Source of the DNA: Dipylidium caninum | Lineage: Eukaryota > Platyhelminthes > Cestoda > Cyclophyllidea > Dipylidiidae | Length of the DNA: 64,000 nt | Assembly (NCBI GenBank): GCA_017562135.1 | Contig: QEYB01000588.1 | Coordinates: 1-64,000 of the forward strand | Reading direction: 5' to 3' | Shown: positions 23,943 through 37,336 of the stretch, one piece after another | How the letters are laid out: each line of letters starts with the position of its first letter | Numbering within the stretch: position 1 is the stretch's first letter | Notes under the pieces: generated by a model | What the model saw: only the letters and a program-made list of their open reading frames with translations | What the model was told of the DNA's origin: nothing | Database searches by the model: none | Made by a program: the position numbers and the translations under genes

Positions 23943-25868
23943 ATGCCGAGGTCAAAGAAAGTCAGGAATCGTGACCAAACGGATGATACTGATGTAAATT
24001 CTGGCCCTTTAATACTTTCTTTTAACAGGCCCTGGACGAGCGCTCAGTCAAACGTGTGCACAAGCTTCTGGAACAGTCACTTGCAGAAGATGCTTTGCCT
24101 CCTAAGTAATCTCTCAATTTTTCTGTTACTTCAGGAAGAAGAAATTGAAGGAGCAGATTTTGGACGAGGAGTCATCAGACGAAGAAGTCAAAAGTGTCAG
24201 CAAGAGTGTTCCTTTATACGTCGACGAAGACAATGAATATGATGAGGAATGGCAAAAGTTCTTTAAACCTAATGCCGATTCTGACGGGGCCTACTCCAAT
24301 GAACTTATTCAAAACATTGATGAAGCCAAATCTGTGGCAAGTTGCAAACCCTTTGGTAAATAATTTTATTTGCTTTTTTAGGTCACCGAGGAAATGTCAG
24401 AATACTGTGGTAGCCTACCCGGGGACTTAGATAATTTTCACGCTGTCGATGACTTTGAAGAGCTGCCAGCTGAATTGAAAGAACACATTCGTTTATTAAG
24501 GGACGTTCTGTCGCATTATCGTAGTGGTCCTCTTCCGAAAACCGTGAAAATGCTTCCCCATTTGCAAGGATATGAAGCACTTTTAGAAATGCTGTCCCCA
24601 CTTCAATGGACAAATCATGTTTATCCTCGCATTGTTAAAATTTTTGCGTCGAAAGGTGGGGATCAAGCCCTACAGTATGTTTTTTTTTGAAGGCTGCTAA
24701 ACTATATATGGGTTTTGTCTCTTTAAACCTTGTGTAAATCTACTTTAGTTTTTATTCGAACTACCTGCTACCCAAAGTTCGTAATGACATAGCCGAAAAT
24801 CGTCGTCTATGTGTTCAACTGTTTGAAGCGCTAATCGCTTCTATATTTCGCACGTATGAATTCGTGGACGGTATTTTCTACCCTTGGATAAGAGTAAGAT
24901 TTTTATTTTTGAAACACTGATAATGTCCACTTTTTACGAAATCTCGTGTGCTTGCTTTTTTTCATCAGAAATTATGTCTCCTTACTCTATTCGGATATTT
25001 ATAAAGCTCGTGCAAATAATGTAGTTTTTACCACTTATTGACATATTTCTAGATAAGATTACATGTGAAACTCAGAAACTTATGCTTAGTTTGTTGGGGG
25101 TGTTTTTATGACAAACATTACACGACATTTCCGTGTCCGATAACGGCGTCAAACTGTGTTTATTCATATCTATCACCTATTATTCTGCTACTTTTATGTT
25201 CCCAAGAAAGGACTAACGTAATCATCCACCCATCATTTTCTTATTTACAGTCAGAGATGAGTAAAACAGATGGACTAATTTTGGCACATCTAATCAAGAA
25301 AGCATCTATTCAAGCCCGTTTTTCCGCGGTGGCTCTAGCACTCACGTGCGAGGAGGACTTTTCTATTCCACGTTCTATGGTTATTGAGGCCATCCTGAAC
25401 AAACGATACTTCTTGCCTTTAGCTGCCATCAACCAATTAGTGACATACTTCACCTCGTAAGTCACAGGTTTTTTCTTCTTTTTCATCCCTTTAGTCACAG
25501 GATCTTATGCAACATCCATCTAGGCTCTCTTATGAATCTCTGTCCACACTTATTTCGCCATGTTAGCTGCTTTCTCTGAATCTGTTTATTGCTCAATCAT
25601 TTGCGTTTCAGAATTGGGTAATTTTTTTTATTTTTATCTTCATAGTTTCGATAGACCAGACTGTTCAATGTACTTTACCTCGGAGGGCCGAATGCCCCTG
25701 ACTTGGTTCAGGAGTCTTTTGACTTTCCTGGAATTCTATCGTGAGGGTGTTTGCCCGGAGGAGCGCGAGCAATTGGTACGCCTGTGTCGCCGCCACGAGC
25801 ATCCTTCCATCACTCCGGAGATTCGCACACTCATTGGCCTCATCCCTAAAACTCCATCATCGGTTTGA
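23943..25868 (+). CDS. BYSL: Bystin (Enp1 family), 40S ribosome biogenesis factor
   Basis: Seven exons: 23943-23993, 24029-24105, 24135-24355, 24401-24674, 24749-24893, 25251-25456 and 25646-25868; about 398 residues, slightly shorter than human bystin (437). The N-terminus is Lys-rich then acidic (DEESSDEEV), and the conserved C-terminal bystin domain shows VLSHYRSGPLPK, RIVKIFAS, FYSNYLLPKVRNDIAE, GILA-type helices replaced here by LILAHLIKKASI, and ILNKRYFLPLAAI. Bystin/Enp1 acts in nucleolar and cytoplasmic maturation of the small ribosomal subunit. The acceptor of exon 4 is ambiguous: the first AG (exon from 24382) would put the protein-like VTEEMSEYCG one base out of frame; the AG 19 bases later (exon from 24401) keeps the frame. 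Otherwise intact. It is head-to-head with the SFT2D-type gene. Confidence 0.95.
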
Positions 25869-26039
25869 CAAGGCCTCTTCTTTTAATCCTTACAGTGCTT
25901 CCTTGTGTAAATACGATCTTTTGATGTTGGAGTCGCTTTCCTTCATGATGCTCTACGAAATGTTGGGATTAGATCTTGTATAATCGTAGGGGAAAACGGA
26001 GCAGCGACGCTTGCGTGGAATTATTAACGAGTATTGATG

Positions 26040-26440
26040 ACTTTGAATATGCTTTGAAAACCTCGAAGCTCCGATTTCGCATTGCACATTTGGATGTCGT
26101 GGAGCATCATTTGGCGCCATCTGTCACGGTCTGCGGTGTTCGAGCATAGCACCGTCTGACCGCCTGCATCTGCCGAAGCACATTGTCTCCGCGTGTAGCC
26201 CTCGACGCGTCAAGTAGCGGGACTCGGCGTGGCGCTGCATTTTAGTCGAGCTTCAGCAGGAATTGTCGATCAACCAGGTACATCTACGTGTATACGGAGT
26301 TCGGGGAGGAGAGACGATTGCAACACTGCCGGGTAGCCCATGCCCGAACCACACAAGAGGGATTCCTTGTCGAACATTCGTGCCCATTTCTGCGATATAT
26401 GGAGGATTTCGTAATCGAACCTCCAATACGATTAAGTTTA
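26040..26440 (-). mobile_element. Possible degraded retrotransposon fragment
   Basis: The minus strand encodes, in broken frames, DRDRWRQMMLHDIQ and neighbouring basic/Cys residues. This resembles the C-terminal end of LINE-type polyproteins, where a DR.RWR motif is common. The base composition is GC-richer than its flanks. A minus-strand GGTTCGATTAC (about 26410-26420) resembles a polymerase III B box, so a SINE-like origin is also possible. The resemblance is weak. Confidence 0.25.
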
Positions 26441-27580
26441 TGCCTTTTTAAATATTACTTTACTGGGAATTAAGCAATTGCTCTTTAGCCTTTTAATGTA
26501 TGGTGTCTGATATAAAGCGAAGTAAATATGTAGACAGGGAGAGGATTCCAGGCTTTGATAAAGGTATTTCCCGTGTTTCACGGGATCTCGACCCTTGCCT
26601 AATTAACTATTAATATTCTCTCTTTTTACCAGCAAAAGTTTCACTGGTTTTACACGATAATGTGTTCCGCACTGCAGAACGGATACCCATACATTTTGTG
26701 GGAGGATTTGATCCACATCATCTATTCTTTGGATCATGGAATATAAAGAATTCTTTCGTAAAATACATATTTACCCAAAGATTAATGGAAATTGTATATC
26801 TTTGGACTTTGTTTCACTGGATGCTCTGAGCTCATCAAAAACTTATATTAGGGTTTAAATTTGTACCGAATGGTATAGTAAAAGAGGCAAACGCTACTAG
26901 CGTTGAGCACTAGTCATCCCCTGGAGATCTGGATGGTTAATTAGTATAAAGTTTGTTGAGACACGAAGAGGTTGTTAATGAAATTGCTTCAATAAAAAGG
27001 TAGTTTTTAAGAGACATGAGTAACCTGAGAGAATTTGAGTGTATTGGTAATAAATGCATATAAAGTATTATCAAATTGGCAGGTCAAAACTTCTGTCGCA
27101 CAAATGTGATTTCATACGAAATTGAATTCATAGCCCATTGGTGTTTTTGAATTAATAGATGTATGGGATAAATTGTGGAGCACTTCGCTCCTATCTACTA
27201 GCTTTTGTACCATACCCAATTATGGCTTCATTCTTCATCCTCAGTTTAACGTTTTTATCTAATTTAATAGACTCCACGAAGCCGGTGACTGTCAAATTAC
27301 AGAGCAAGTGTCGCAAGGATCCTTTCGTGTCAAATTGACTGATATTAATTAGTGTAGTGACATGTTTGCCGAACTTCTCAAGCTAACACATTCAGCACAT
27401 CCCCTGATTTCTACCACATAAATGTAGCCGGTTAATAACAAAAGCGCCCTTTTTGCCCGAAGAAATTCTGCCTGCGTCCCTAACGCGTTTTACTTGAAAG
27501 CAGGAGAATTTATAAAACAATTTACAAACTGCCAGCAACCACTTCGCCTAACAGATACTTGTGTCTTGAGTTGCTAGTTC
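26441..27580. other. Mostly non-coding; one exon-like frame
   Basis: A plus-strand open frame without ATG (about 26620-26830) follows a pyrimidine-rich stretch ending CCAG (26633-26636) and reads KVSLVLHDNVFRTAERIPI, which looks protein-like. I cannot assign it a family or neighbouring exons. The rest is AT-rich without features. Confidence 0.25.
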
Positions 27581-27581
27581 A

Positions 27582-27776
27582 AAAGACAATGTCCCCTACC
27601 TCAGGATGTTTAGAAAAGTGAGCAGAAACAGTGGACGATTTGAAAACGAACTCCCAACCTGGGCATGCGTAAGCAACAATTCCGTTCTTTAATCTTTCAA
27701 TAGTCCAATTACTAATATGAGCTGGTTGCACACGTAATGATTCGGTAGGCGGAATCTGAGAAGCCACATACCTAAG
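27582..27776 (-). CDS. Isolated exon-like open frame, unidentified
   Basis: A minus-strand frame bounded by an acceptor (GGCACTTAG) and a donor (CCTGAG|GTAGGG) reads through SNWTIERLKNGIVAYACPGW and a Phe/Val-rich stretch. Splice signals at both ends are good, but no homologous family or partner exon was recognised. Another frame of the same stretch is also partly open. It could be one exon of a gene with long introns. Confidence 0.25.
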
Positions 27777-28497
27777 TGCCTCAATTGCACAATGTGATGT
27801 GACCTACGAGCGGAGGACTAGCCGCAACGCCCCCTCTCCAACCAAATTTGGCTTATTGCTCGAGAAGAAGACAGTTAGTCTGTACCGACTCACTGGTTGC
27901 AAAGAAAAGAACCTGAACGCAAAACGTCCCGCACTGCGCTTTCGATCTTACTATGCGGAGTAGGTATGAAAGTATGCACCATTTTCGTAAGGAAGTGGCG
28001 TCAAAAGCTGATAGGGCTACAGTACTGCGCCACGAACGGCTTTAATGCAAAATAAGAAAAAAGATGCATTTCGCAGAGTTTCAGGACAGCAAAGTTTAGT
28101 AGAGCCTTTTGCTCTTTAATTTCAGCTTAATCCCCAACGTCCCTCACAGCCACTTGTTCATTTTGAGGACTGAATGGCAAAGAGTCCGATCGCTGTTGCT
28201 TTTAAGCGGCCACCGGTTCGGGACCCATGAGACCAGCACTCCGGCAGGCTACCATGTAAGATTTCAGACCGGACCGTGGCCTCACTGAGTATAATTCGGA
28301 TGACGATCCACGAACGACGACCCAGGCGGGTAGACATACCAGATCCCCGAATTGGGATGCCGATCGACTCTTCAGAAAAGTATAATTTTCATCCCCCCTT
28401 TATAGTATGTTCAGAGTGATGAGGTGCCGTTGCGACACTTACGCCCCCTTGTAACGCGCATTCCGAGGAAAAGAAATTGTCAATCAACATTCCCTTT

Positions 28498-28743
28498 ATG
28501 ACATTTTTCCTTGACAGGAAGTCGACTGATGAAACTCTTGTATTTTGGTGGGATTCCCGTATCAAAACTCATCCTTTTATTCGTACCAAGGCGATTGAAA
28601 TCAGTAAGGAGCTACCATTGTGGGGCGTAAACGTTAAAAATCAGAATGAATTTCTGCTTAAGCCTTCACTTTTAATGGTTGATGCGCCCTCAGGCAGAAA
28701 AATAGAACTGCCTTATGTAAGGAAAGTGGCTTCGAGGACTTAG
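28498..28743 (+). CDS. Small open frame, possibly a terminal exon, unidentified
   Basis: From ATG 28498 the frame runs 81 codons to TAG. From 28518 it also follows a good acceptor (TTTTTCCTTGACAG), so it may be a last exon. The sequence is protein-like, with a balanced charge pattern and aromatic residues (FWWDSRIKTHPF, SKELPLWGVNV), and has no low-complexity bias. I do not recognise the family. Confidence 0.35.
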   Translation: MTFFLDRKSTDETLVFWWDSRIKTHPFIRTKAIEISKELPLWGVNVKNQNEFLLKPSLLMVDAPSGRKIELPYVRKVASRT

Positions 28744-30474
28744 ATATTCTATGGATATCATTCAACTCGAGAAAAAGTAGCAGGTCTACACGCTCGTCAT
28801 ATGACAGGAATATCACAATAAACCTTTTTAAAAGGCTACACTCGAGATATCCGGTGACTGAAAAGGGGTCGCCTTTGCCCTTCACCGAAGCCGCATCGCT
28901 ACCAGAGCTGATTCCGACGTCAGCACGGCGACATCTTCCTAGTTAACCTGTTCAAGCGAGCCTCAAGTTCTGACCTACGAGCCAAGCCCGTTTGAGTTGT
29001 CAAACGTTCGTCCTGACAGCAATTCGGCGGCTGATACACAAGTTACGAAAGCTAATGATATCGGAGAATAGCCTAAAACCACTAGATATTTTTTACTGAA
29101 AGTCGACAAACGAGACAATAGAAGCAACGAATCTTATCAGTTGGTCGTCGCAGATTGTGCACACACCAGGTAACAAGACGATGACAAGAAATCCAGATAT
29201 CGAAATGCAAAGTGGCCTGTTCTAACTTGCAAAACACACAAATACACGGAATATAGTACCACTAAGATGTATTAAGGGCTGCTGCCTTAGTGCAGTCAGC
29301 GGCAACGACATGGTTAGTGTGTTTGACCAAGTGCCATAGACTCAGTGTGCGACTTGACATGGGATGAGCTTGAGGAGAAGAAAAACAATAAATCCATTGC
29401 TACTTAACCTGATTTCCCATTTTACCCTTAGGCCGATGCCCAATATTCGATAAAATATGCTAGAATCCGACGTCTTGTCATCCGGTCTACACCTTCGAAA
29501 GTCTCGTCAGTTACTACAAACTGACATTCTTCTCATGTCTATTATTTTGAGGACAATTTAAACAACACCACAGTAACTCTCCCTTGATACGTCAGTTGCC
29601 ATCGCGAGTGACTTACTTTACAAACAAGTGCGTTAGTTATTTACCTTGTGTACTGCCTAATTCTTTGTTCTGACAGCACCACACGCCTTACATGGTGAGC
29701 GCGTACGCCTAACGTAAATGGTCTCCGCAAGCAAGGGGTGCACGCCTCGGTACTTACTAAGGATATCAAAATTCACACTCACCATACTGCATGCATGTCT
29801 TGCACCCCATTATTTGCCAACTTTCTTGGAGTTCAGGTCGATGTCCCGAAAGAATCGAAGAGGAAATTAACTAGCACCAAATCTTGATCCCAAAATTCTG
29901 AACACAGGTGCCGGCCTTCGCGCCGTTGATAAATCCGCTATCTGCAATAATTCTTTTAATAAGATACAAAACCCAACGTGACACGGCACCAACTTACAAT
30001 ACATAACAACGGGCAATACTCGGAACTTAGCCCAATGGCCCAAACATGTGCGAAATACTTTTTTTTAAAAAATGAGGACAACTCAACAAGAGCTGCTTTA
30101 GCAAACTCAAGCAAATATGAGGGAATTCCGCACAAAGACTCAATAATACCATCGTTCGTTTACAAAATTAAGACCAAATCTCTTAGACACGGGGTCACAG
30201 CAGACTCCATACGTAAGGGTGCCACAGTTAGCCCGACTAATAAAAGGAGGCAGTCAACAAGCAGCAAATTCAACGAATCAGACCGCAAGCGCACAAAGTC
30301 AAGGGCTATACATACAGGTGTGTATTATAAATAGTGGCAGAAAAAGGGCCTTCAACAAGAGCACTGTAAACACATATGGACATTGAGTAATAAATACAGG
30401 CAGAGGAAATGAGAAACCCAGTAAGAGAAACCTTCTATTCCTTGAGAAGTGGGAAAAGGGAACGTCCAAGTGGC
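28744..30474. other. No confident gene
   Basis: A plus-strand frame (29978-30334, GTG first codon, 118 codons) ends with a Lys/Arg/Ser-rich tail but has no ATG start, domain or splice context, so it is not called. No repeats or RNA genes were recognised. Confidence 0.4.
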
Positions 30475-33400
30475 TTAGAAACTCGCATACTTATGGATTC
30501 GCCTCCTCTTGTGCCGTTGCCTGCGGTGGTGGCGATGCTTGCGTCTATGACTCTTTAACTTCTTGTGTTTTCTGATGTGATGTACATTACGTCCATCTCT
30601 ACTACCCTCACTCGATTCCTTCTTCGGAAGTTTTGGAGGACCTGGGTCCCCTTCATCAGCATAAGACGCGGAAGATCTGTTGCTGGAGCATTCGGCATAA
30701 GTGCGTTTTGTGAGGAGCTTTTGGTGAATCAAATCATCTTTGGTAACCGGGATCCATTCGATACTGCTCTCTGTACTTTCGCTACTGCTGCTACTAGTAT
30801 TACTAGACACGCTGTCTGCATTTCGGTTATGATTCAAATTATTAAACAAGGTGAAGTTTTTCTCAACATCGACCATCTTCTGCTTCAAGTGGCTGTCGCC
30901 AATGGAGAGTTTCGGCAAATCGCGCTTCCATGAATTCGTTGATTGAGACGCCTTTCAATAAAGAAACAAAAATTATGGGGGAGCTTCAAAGTCATCAATA
31001 GCAGGTCCGCTAATTACTAAAGGTCCATCAATTTTAAAAATGTGTGCCACGAGAGGTATCATACACCGAGTCGTGACATGATTTGTTCTCCCCTATCTTT
31101 GCACGCAGACTGAAATTGAATTCGCCTGTCGGCTTATAAATAGGGGTACAAGTGATACACCTTTTGTGATGCAAGAGCTAGTGAAATCTGTAACGAACGG
31201 AGAAACTCAACAGGGTATATGCAACATGACTGTTACTGAAGTTGCTCCCCTGATTTGCACATCGAATTCTCGACTCCAAATAAGCACTAATGTGGCGGAG
31301 AAATGAAGTGAAACAGAATTATGACCATCTCAATCGCTTAGAGCTCAGAATCCAAAAGACCTTCATGGGCAAGTTCGATTAAGCAAAGTGCCTAAATATC
31401 GTCAAATAGCAAAACCAAACAAGTGTCTCCACCTATTAGTGTCCATGTTATCCGCAGCCCAATTATAGCATCTCAGACACCATGTCCCAATTAAAAATAA
31501 CCGAGGGACATTTCCTCATGATAATACACGGGCCAGAAAAATGTTACATGGCAAACAAACTTACATTTGTAGGTCCGCCAGGCTCTTGACATGTAGAGGC
31601 TGATGTCTCAGCGACGGCAGCCGACTCACAAAACTTGGGTTTTCCATTAACTTTCGGATCGGTTGTCTTATCACCATTTACAGAATCAGGTATTTCGGAC
31701 GTTTTCGGAGCTAAATATTGTTTAGAGAAGATAATGATCGACTTTCGACATATCAAAGGCGGTATTTCTAGAAAAATTGCTTAGGCATTGATATTCACCT
31801 ACTTTATGCGGTCTGTTTTCTAAAATTACTTAACAAGCCTTTTCGCTCCGAAAACAGTCAATATAAGGGAGTGCCTAACCAAAAAAGGTCACGGCACCGA
31901 AGTAGGCTTAAATTTCGTCGTATAGTTTAATTATGAATGGAAATTGAACGGAACTTGCGGAATGGTTAAGACTAAGAGTAATTTGAACTATATTATTTTT
32001 AAGCCTTAATATTTTGCTAACACTATCACCGGGAACACGACCCCAAAATACCGCTCAAATGCAGATACATTAACAACACCGCATCGTATACACCCTTTTG
32101 TGGTTTGCAAGTTCATAAATTACGAGATTTCGAAAGAGCCCGGCCCCATTATCCATTGTTGAAATTTATTACGGTGATAAGTCGAAGCAATTACCTTCAC
32201 CTTCAGTGGAGACCCGAACTACGGAAGGCTTGGGTTCGTCACCTTGAGGGGCTCGTAGGCAAAAGTGACCCCTGAGGTAATGAGTTGGTTCTTGTAAGGA
32301 CGCGGGGATGAAAAATGATCTCAGGTTTGGGTAGAGTTGGACCGGGCGGAAGGGGAATTGACGACACATCAGTATTATTTTTCGACAAGATCCCCATTTT
32401 GGGTCCAGATTGTGAAGCCGAACTAGAAATTCCCATAAAAGTTTTGTCGACCGATTTGGATTGACGATCATTACTACCAGCGGAACGCGGAATAATGACC
32501 TCCTCAGGAGAGGCCTAAAATGATGATCAAACAAGCCATGTTGAAAAATCTGCGGAATCAAAATTAAGAACTTGTACTAAAACTCCCCATTAGACGCTAT
32601 TGCAGCCCCAAGGGCTGAAGTTATTATGATCAAATGCAATGTCAACAATTTTTGTACACAGACCAGAATCCAGTTCGTACACTGACCTATAAAAAGTGGC
32701 ACAATCACTACACTTAAAAAGATACAAGTCAGTCGACGAAACCTGTGGCAGACGGAACGAAGTCAATCGGTAACGGCTGACACCGTCGACCCTGAGATTC
32801 TGCCTAAATTACATTTTCGAGGCGGTTGGGCACTTGTAGACTAATCTACTGTGCAGCAAATAACCAATCCTCTACATACTCTAATGTATTATGAAATCCA
32901 AGCATATCCCCTCGAACGCTAAGGTAAAGGCAAGTTCACTGAAGATAATCAAAGCAAAAATCAGTCGAATAGGCTAAATCAGTGGGGATCTAGAAATCAA
33001 AACGTACTAGTTGATAGAAAAGGAGATAGGGTGACTGCCGCAAGACATACTCCTGGGTCGTTGAAGTCACCTAGTGGAAAAATGAGTAAAACTGAAATCA
33101 GATAAAAAGTACTGCATGCATTTCATTACATCTCTCCTTGTGCTCAATTTAAGCCATCCTCGTAACAATATTTGCCTAAAACTCTCCTGATAGGCGAGTG
33201 TAATTATCCAAGATCACAGGAAAATCTATAACGACGGCCAATAAACGTTATACCTTCACAACAAGTAACACAAGGAAGCTAAATAATATTGGTCCAAATT
33301 TATGGGATCAATATCTATCTTCCAGTAAACAAGGCAGCCAATGTTGTTTTCATAATTAATCGCGTTAAGTTCGAATAAGCTGCAAAATAGCATAAGTCAA

Positions 33401-35388
33401 CCGACCAACTTACTATGCTATCATTATGAGAGAACCATTGGTTACGGCGCTTGCTAAATGCCACGTAGTGACCAGAACGACAACTGAAACCCTCATGATT
33501 AAGAGTGGCATAGAGATGGTAGATCACAGGTGGACCAGTTGAAGGGGCCATATGTGGACGCATATTGAAGGAAGCAGGAAAGTCCACATGGAAGTCAAGT
33601 TTTTGGCTGCGTGAAAATCTAATAAGACCAAATTAAAGGATCAACCCAAATACACCAGAAAATTTTCAATCTTACGAAATTAAGATATTAACACTATAGT
33701 CAGGATGAACACAGGCCATTTTGTCCACAAACGCGAAAAATCCCTAAAAACTTTTATAACTTCTTCAAAAGGATTGCTGGCGATGATCTTAGTTGAAAAA
33801 GATTAGTTGTATGTAATGATCACATATCTTTGAGGAATATGTGCTGATAAATCATATTTCAGACGGTAAATCGCATATATTCCGTTTCCTGAATAAAAGT
33901 TCAGGAATAAACGCATACGAATCAGATTTTCCTAACCTGTTGAACTGAACAATAAGAACCGGGGGTGCACGGAATATACGAGAGCAGCGTCTTGCATGTC
34001 GCAATTGCTGGCAAGATTCACATTTATAAGCGTTGGCGCCTTGGAGTATTTCAGTTTGCGTGTAATTAACCAAACATTGCTAAAAACAAAAATACAGTCT
34101 TCCAAAACAGTCAACTTTGGGTGAGAAATATGAAAGGAATATACCTGTAGGCTGCGAGCATGCGTGATATCCATTGACAAATTAAACCATTGGTCATTCC
34201 TGGGAGATGTTCTGCAGCACGTTCCACAGGTCACTGAAAGCAAACGGAAATAGATCAAATACTCGAATAACAATGGACATCGCTATGGTGGCGTTTACCT
34301 ACCCTCAGAGCGTGTAACGCCACCAAAAATTCGGCGAATTACATTTGTGTCGAGAGTGGAACGCGGAACCTTCCCAAGGCCAGTGGTTACACAATCTTCC
34401 ATTCGGGATAACAATCCGAGCAAATATTCATGAGCATCTTCCTGAGCGTAGACTCGCAAATTTGGACAAACAGCTGGAAATAATGGCCTTGTAAGAAAAT
34501 AATAAATTTTGAACTTTGGGATAAAAAGCAGTAAAAATACCTCGGACATTACTAGCAAAAAAAGATGGAGTTGTGGAGCCAAAACATGTCCGAGCCAGAA
34601 AGCCATTGCCGGGTTGAGAAATAAGCGTTTGGTTTTGCTGAACATGCTCCTGAAACAGCCGGAAAAGGGCGCAGAGTGCACAAAAGCGACGACCATCCTG
34701 ACCGTTTGCATAAATGCAAACACCTGGTCTACTATGATTCTCTTTGACGAAATGCAGTAGTGTACCCGTTGCCAAAAGGCATTGAAGCACTGAATTGAGA
34801 TAACAAGTGTTTCCCGCATTTCTAAGGCCCAAGTTGACACGAGGAAGGGCTGACTGAGCACCTTTGCAGCACTCGATCAGGTCCGTATCAGAAAACAGAC
34901 ACGATGATTTGGGAGAAACTGTAAAGAGTTATAAAAGGTCAGAGGCTGACAAACTCTTAATTCTAATATGAATGAGGTAAAATGATCAGGAACGAAAAAA
35001 CCCCACATAGTTAAAACTCACGTGTTTTCTCATCACAAGAATTCAGTAGGACTGTTGAGTTCGGCATGTGTTCAATGTGAGCCTTAATGAGGGTATCATA
35101 TGGCGTCGCCGGCGAGGCGTGGAAGGATATGAATTTATTTAAAAGATTTATTGAGGAATCCATTTGTGACGGCGGATTAGGACTTTTCAACTTCAAGGAA
35201 GACGCTATTGCAGCATTCAAATTAACAGAGGGGATGAGCTGAGAAGAGGGGTATGTTTGTACAGAGGTATTGTCGCAGAAATCCTGGTTACGAGGGTTCA
35301 ATCTGTCCTGGTCAAGTTGATTGCCATCGAAGGACGAGCGGGCGTTTGATTGTTGGTACACAGCCGACTGAATACTTAGTGTCATCAT
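30475..35388 (-). CDS. Ubiquitin carboxyl-terminal hydrolase, USP36/USP42 type
   Basis: Ten exons: 35388-35022, 34918-34541, 34473-34303, 34233-34145, 34079-33937, 33618-33414, 33052-33008, 32514-32243, 31710-31565 and 30951-30475. After a 120-residue Ser/Asn-rich N-terminus the USP domain shows the Cys box GLRNAGNTCYLNSVLQC (catalytic Cys about 161), QEDAHEYL, FGGVTRSE, zinc-binding CGTCC and CESC pairs, and the His box EGFSCRSGHYVAF (His about 433) with Asp about 449 in HNDSI, ending PYLLFY. The C-terminal tail is Ser-rich, then strongly Lys/Arg/His-rich (RRKHRHHRRQRHKRRR), like the nucleolar tail of USP36. The enzyme removes ubiquitin; USP36 acts on nucleolar proteins. Exons 1-8 join in phase; exons 8 and 9 do not, so a short exon is missed or a base is wrong. 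Total about 760 residues. Confidence 0.9.
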
Positions 35389-37336
35389 AAAAACTTAAAA
35401 ATAATGATGTATTGTACAAGAAAGTTCGGGGCAGGGAAGAAGGGACCAAGCCACCATCAATCACGCAAAGTAGAACCCAGATCGACAACGAACATTCAAC
35501 GAATAACGCGGACGGAACGAAAAAACGCACCGTCCGATTATTGCAAATTAAAACAGCATATAAGTTTTCTAAAATAATGGGCTCTTTGTTTAAGGACGGA
35601 TAAAAACAGACATATGTAAAATGAATAATGCCTTGCATAACTCCGAGTTATGCTCGATTATTTTGCCTATGTAGTGAACACTTTCAGCCGTGTCATTGTA
35701 ATACAAATTTTCAATCAGTTTAAAACTAGCATAATTTTTATGTCTGCCTCAAATTTTTATATGACTTAATTGAATTAGAGTCTACTCTCATCGCACTCCA
35801 TTCAAAAAGCGAATTACGAATTTATGCCTTTTCCAAAGGGGTTCACATCTATTAATATGTCAACGAAAATAATTAAACCACAATGAGATATGGACGTGTT
35901 ACGAGATGCTTGGTGCAAAGGTACAAAGCACATTATTAAGGAGTAGCTTTCACCTATATTCACATTCACGGCCAAGTGCGACCGAACTTATTAATTTAAT
36001 GACGCCGATTTCATCAGTGAAATTTAGATTACGTCGACAGCTTTATTAGCTCATCATGAAAATAAACTAACGCATCATTGTGTCAATGGCGTCACACATT
36101 GTGTTGCACTCCTCACCTAATTCAACGCCTATATTGTACAGAATTGAATCGCCTTACTGTTAACTCAACCGCAATTAGTTCCACAGACGAAAAATTATAT
36201 GAGTGTTAACTGCGTTTGGTTGGCCTCCCCATTGGGGACGGTGAAGTTCGACATATGCCCTCGCCTCTTTGGTAAACATTCAGAAGTTATTTTCAAGAAC
36301 CTTTCTGAACAAGTTCCGCTTTACTTTTCATAGATCAGCTACTCGAGCGTTGAATGTGTACCCCATCGAACGTTGAAAACCTATGGTCCACAATATCCGA
36401 TTTGGGTAGCATCACGCAAAATTAAAAAAGGTTATCTACTAAAATGACCTAATAATGCACCTCTTTCAAATTTTTGCTACAATTCACAAAATAAACTTGA
36501 AAATGATGCTTCAAAAGACCACCATATAAATGCGTGTCAAGTGAGAGAAATTATGGGCTATTGAACGTAAGAATATCAAGAGAAAAAAAATACAGCACTA
36601 ATTGTGGGTGTATTCCATGGGTACATAGCATGGCTTGGTTTCTATTAAGGCTGGGATCGATCACGTTGTAAAATCATTGATCAAAAGATAATAATAATTA
36701 GGTGCAGTTGATTTTAATTTGTAAAAGTCACGCAAAATTATGCCATGTTCCAGATTAGCGGGGTAATTCTCAACCATAAGACAAGATTTTTTGCAAAAGA
36801 AAATCTTTGTGTTTTAAGGAATATTCGTAAATGCCCAGAAAAGTGCGATAAACATGAGCTTGGTTACAAGAAATGCAATTTATTAAGTTGTACTTTACTT
36901 TCACAACAGTCTCCAATCCTCCCATTAAGGTAGCTTTTCAAAGGGTTTTTTTTTAAACGAATTTTGCCAAGGTGGTTAGCCTCATCGCTACTCCGCTCGG
37001 ATAACCTTCCTTAAAGGGTATCAACATCTACGAAAAGTGAGTGGGTTTTCAAATTCGACGTTTTCCTGGAAAACTAGTTGGAAGGCACCATTTTAAAAAC
37101 GCTTTCCTACATATAAGTACTTTTACGTATCCCAAGTTCAGCTGGTTTTGTACATGGGCCACATAAAAAATGTACAATAAAAAAATTTAGGATAATTGCA
37201 AAAACTTAGGCATAGAAGGCGCTGAGGAAAATATTAGAAAAACGCGGATTATTTTTGTTATTTTTGGTCGCTGCGCAAGGTCACCGAGAGCTACCACAGT
37301 TTTGCGCAGTAATCAAATCGCTGGTATCGGCGAGCG
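35389..37336. other. Intergenic region between USP (-) and synaptogyrin (+)
   Basis: About 1.95 kb of AT-rich sequence between two divergent genes, so both promoters are expected here. Open frames are short and without motifs. No specific element can be named. Confidence 0.45.

Noticed and set aside
28130..28390. Possible tRNA-derived SINE
   Set aside because: The stretch is GC-richer than its surroundings, but I could not find a cloverleaf or clear A and B boxes.
29978..30334. 118-codon plus-strand frame with a basic tail
   Set aside because: It begins with GTG, has no domain or splice context and converges with the USP gene; not enough support.
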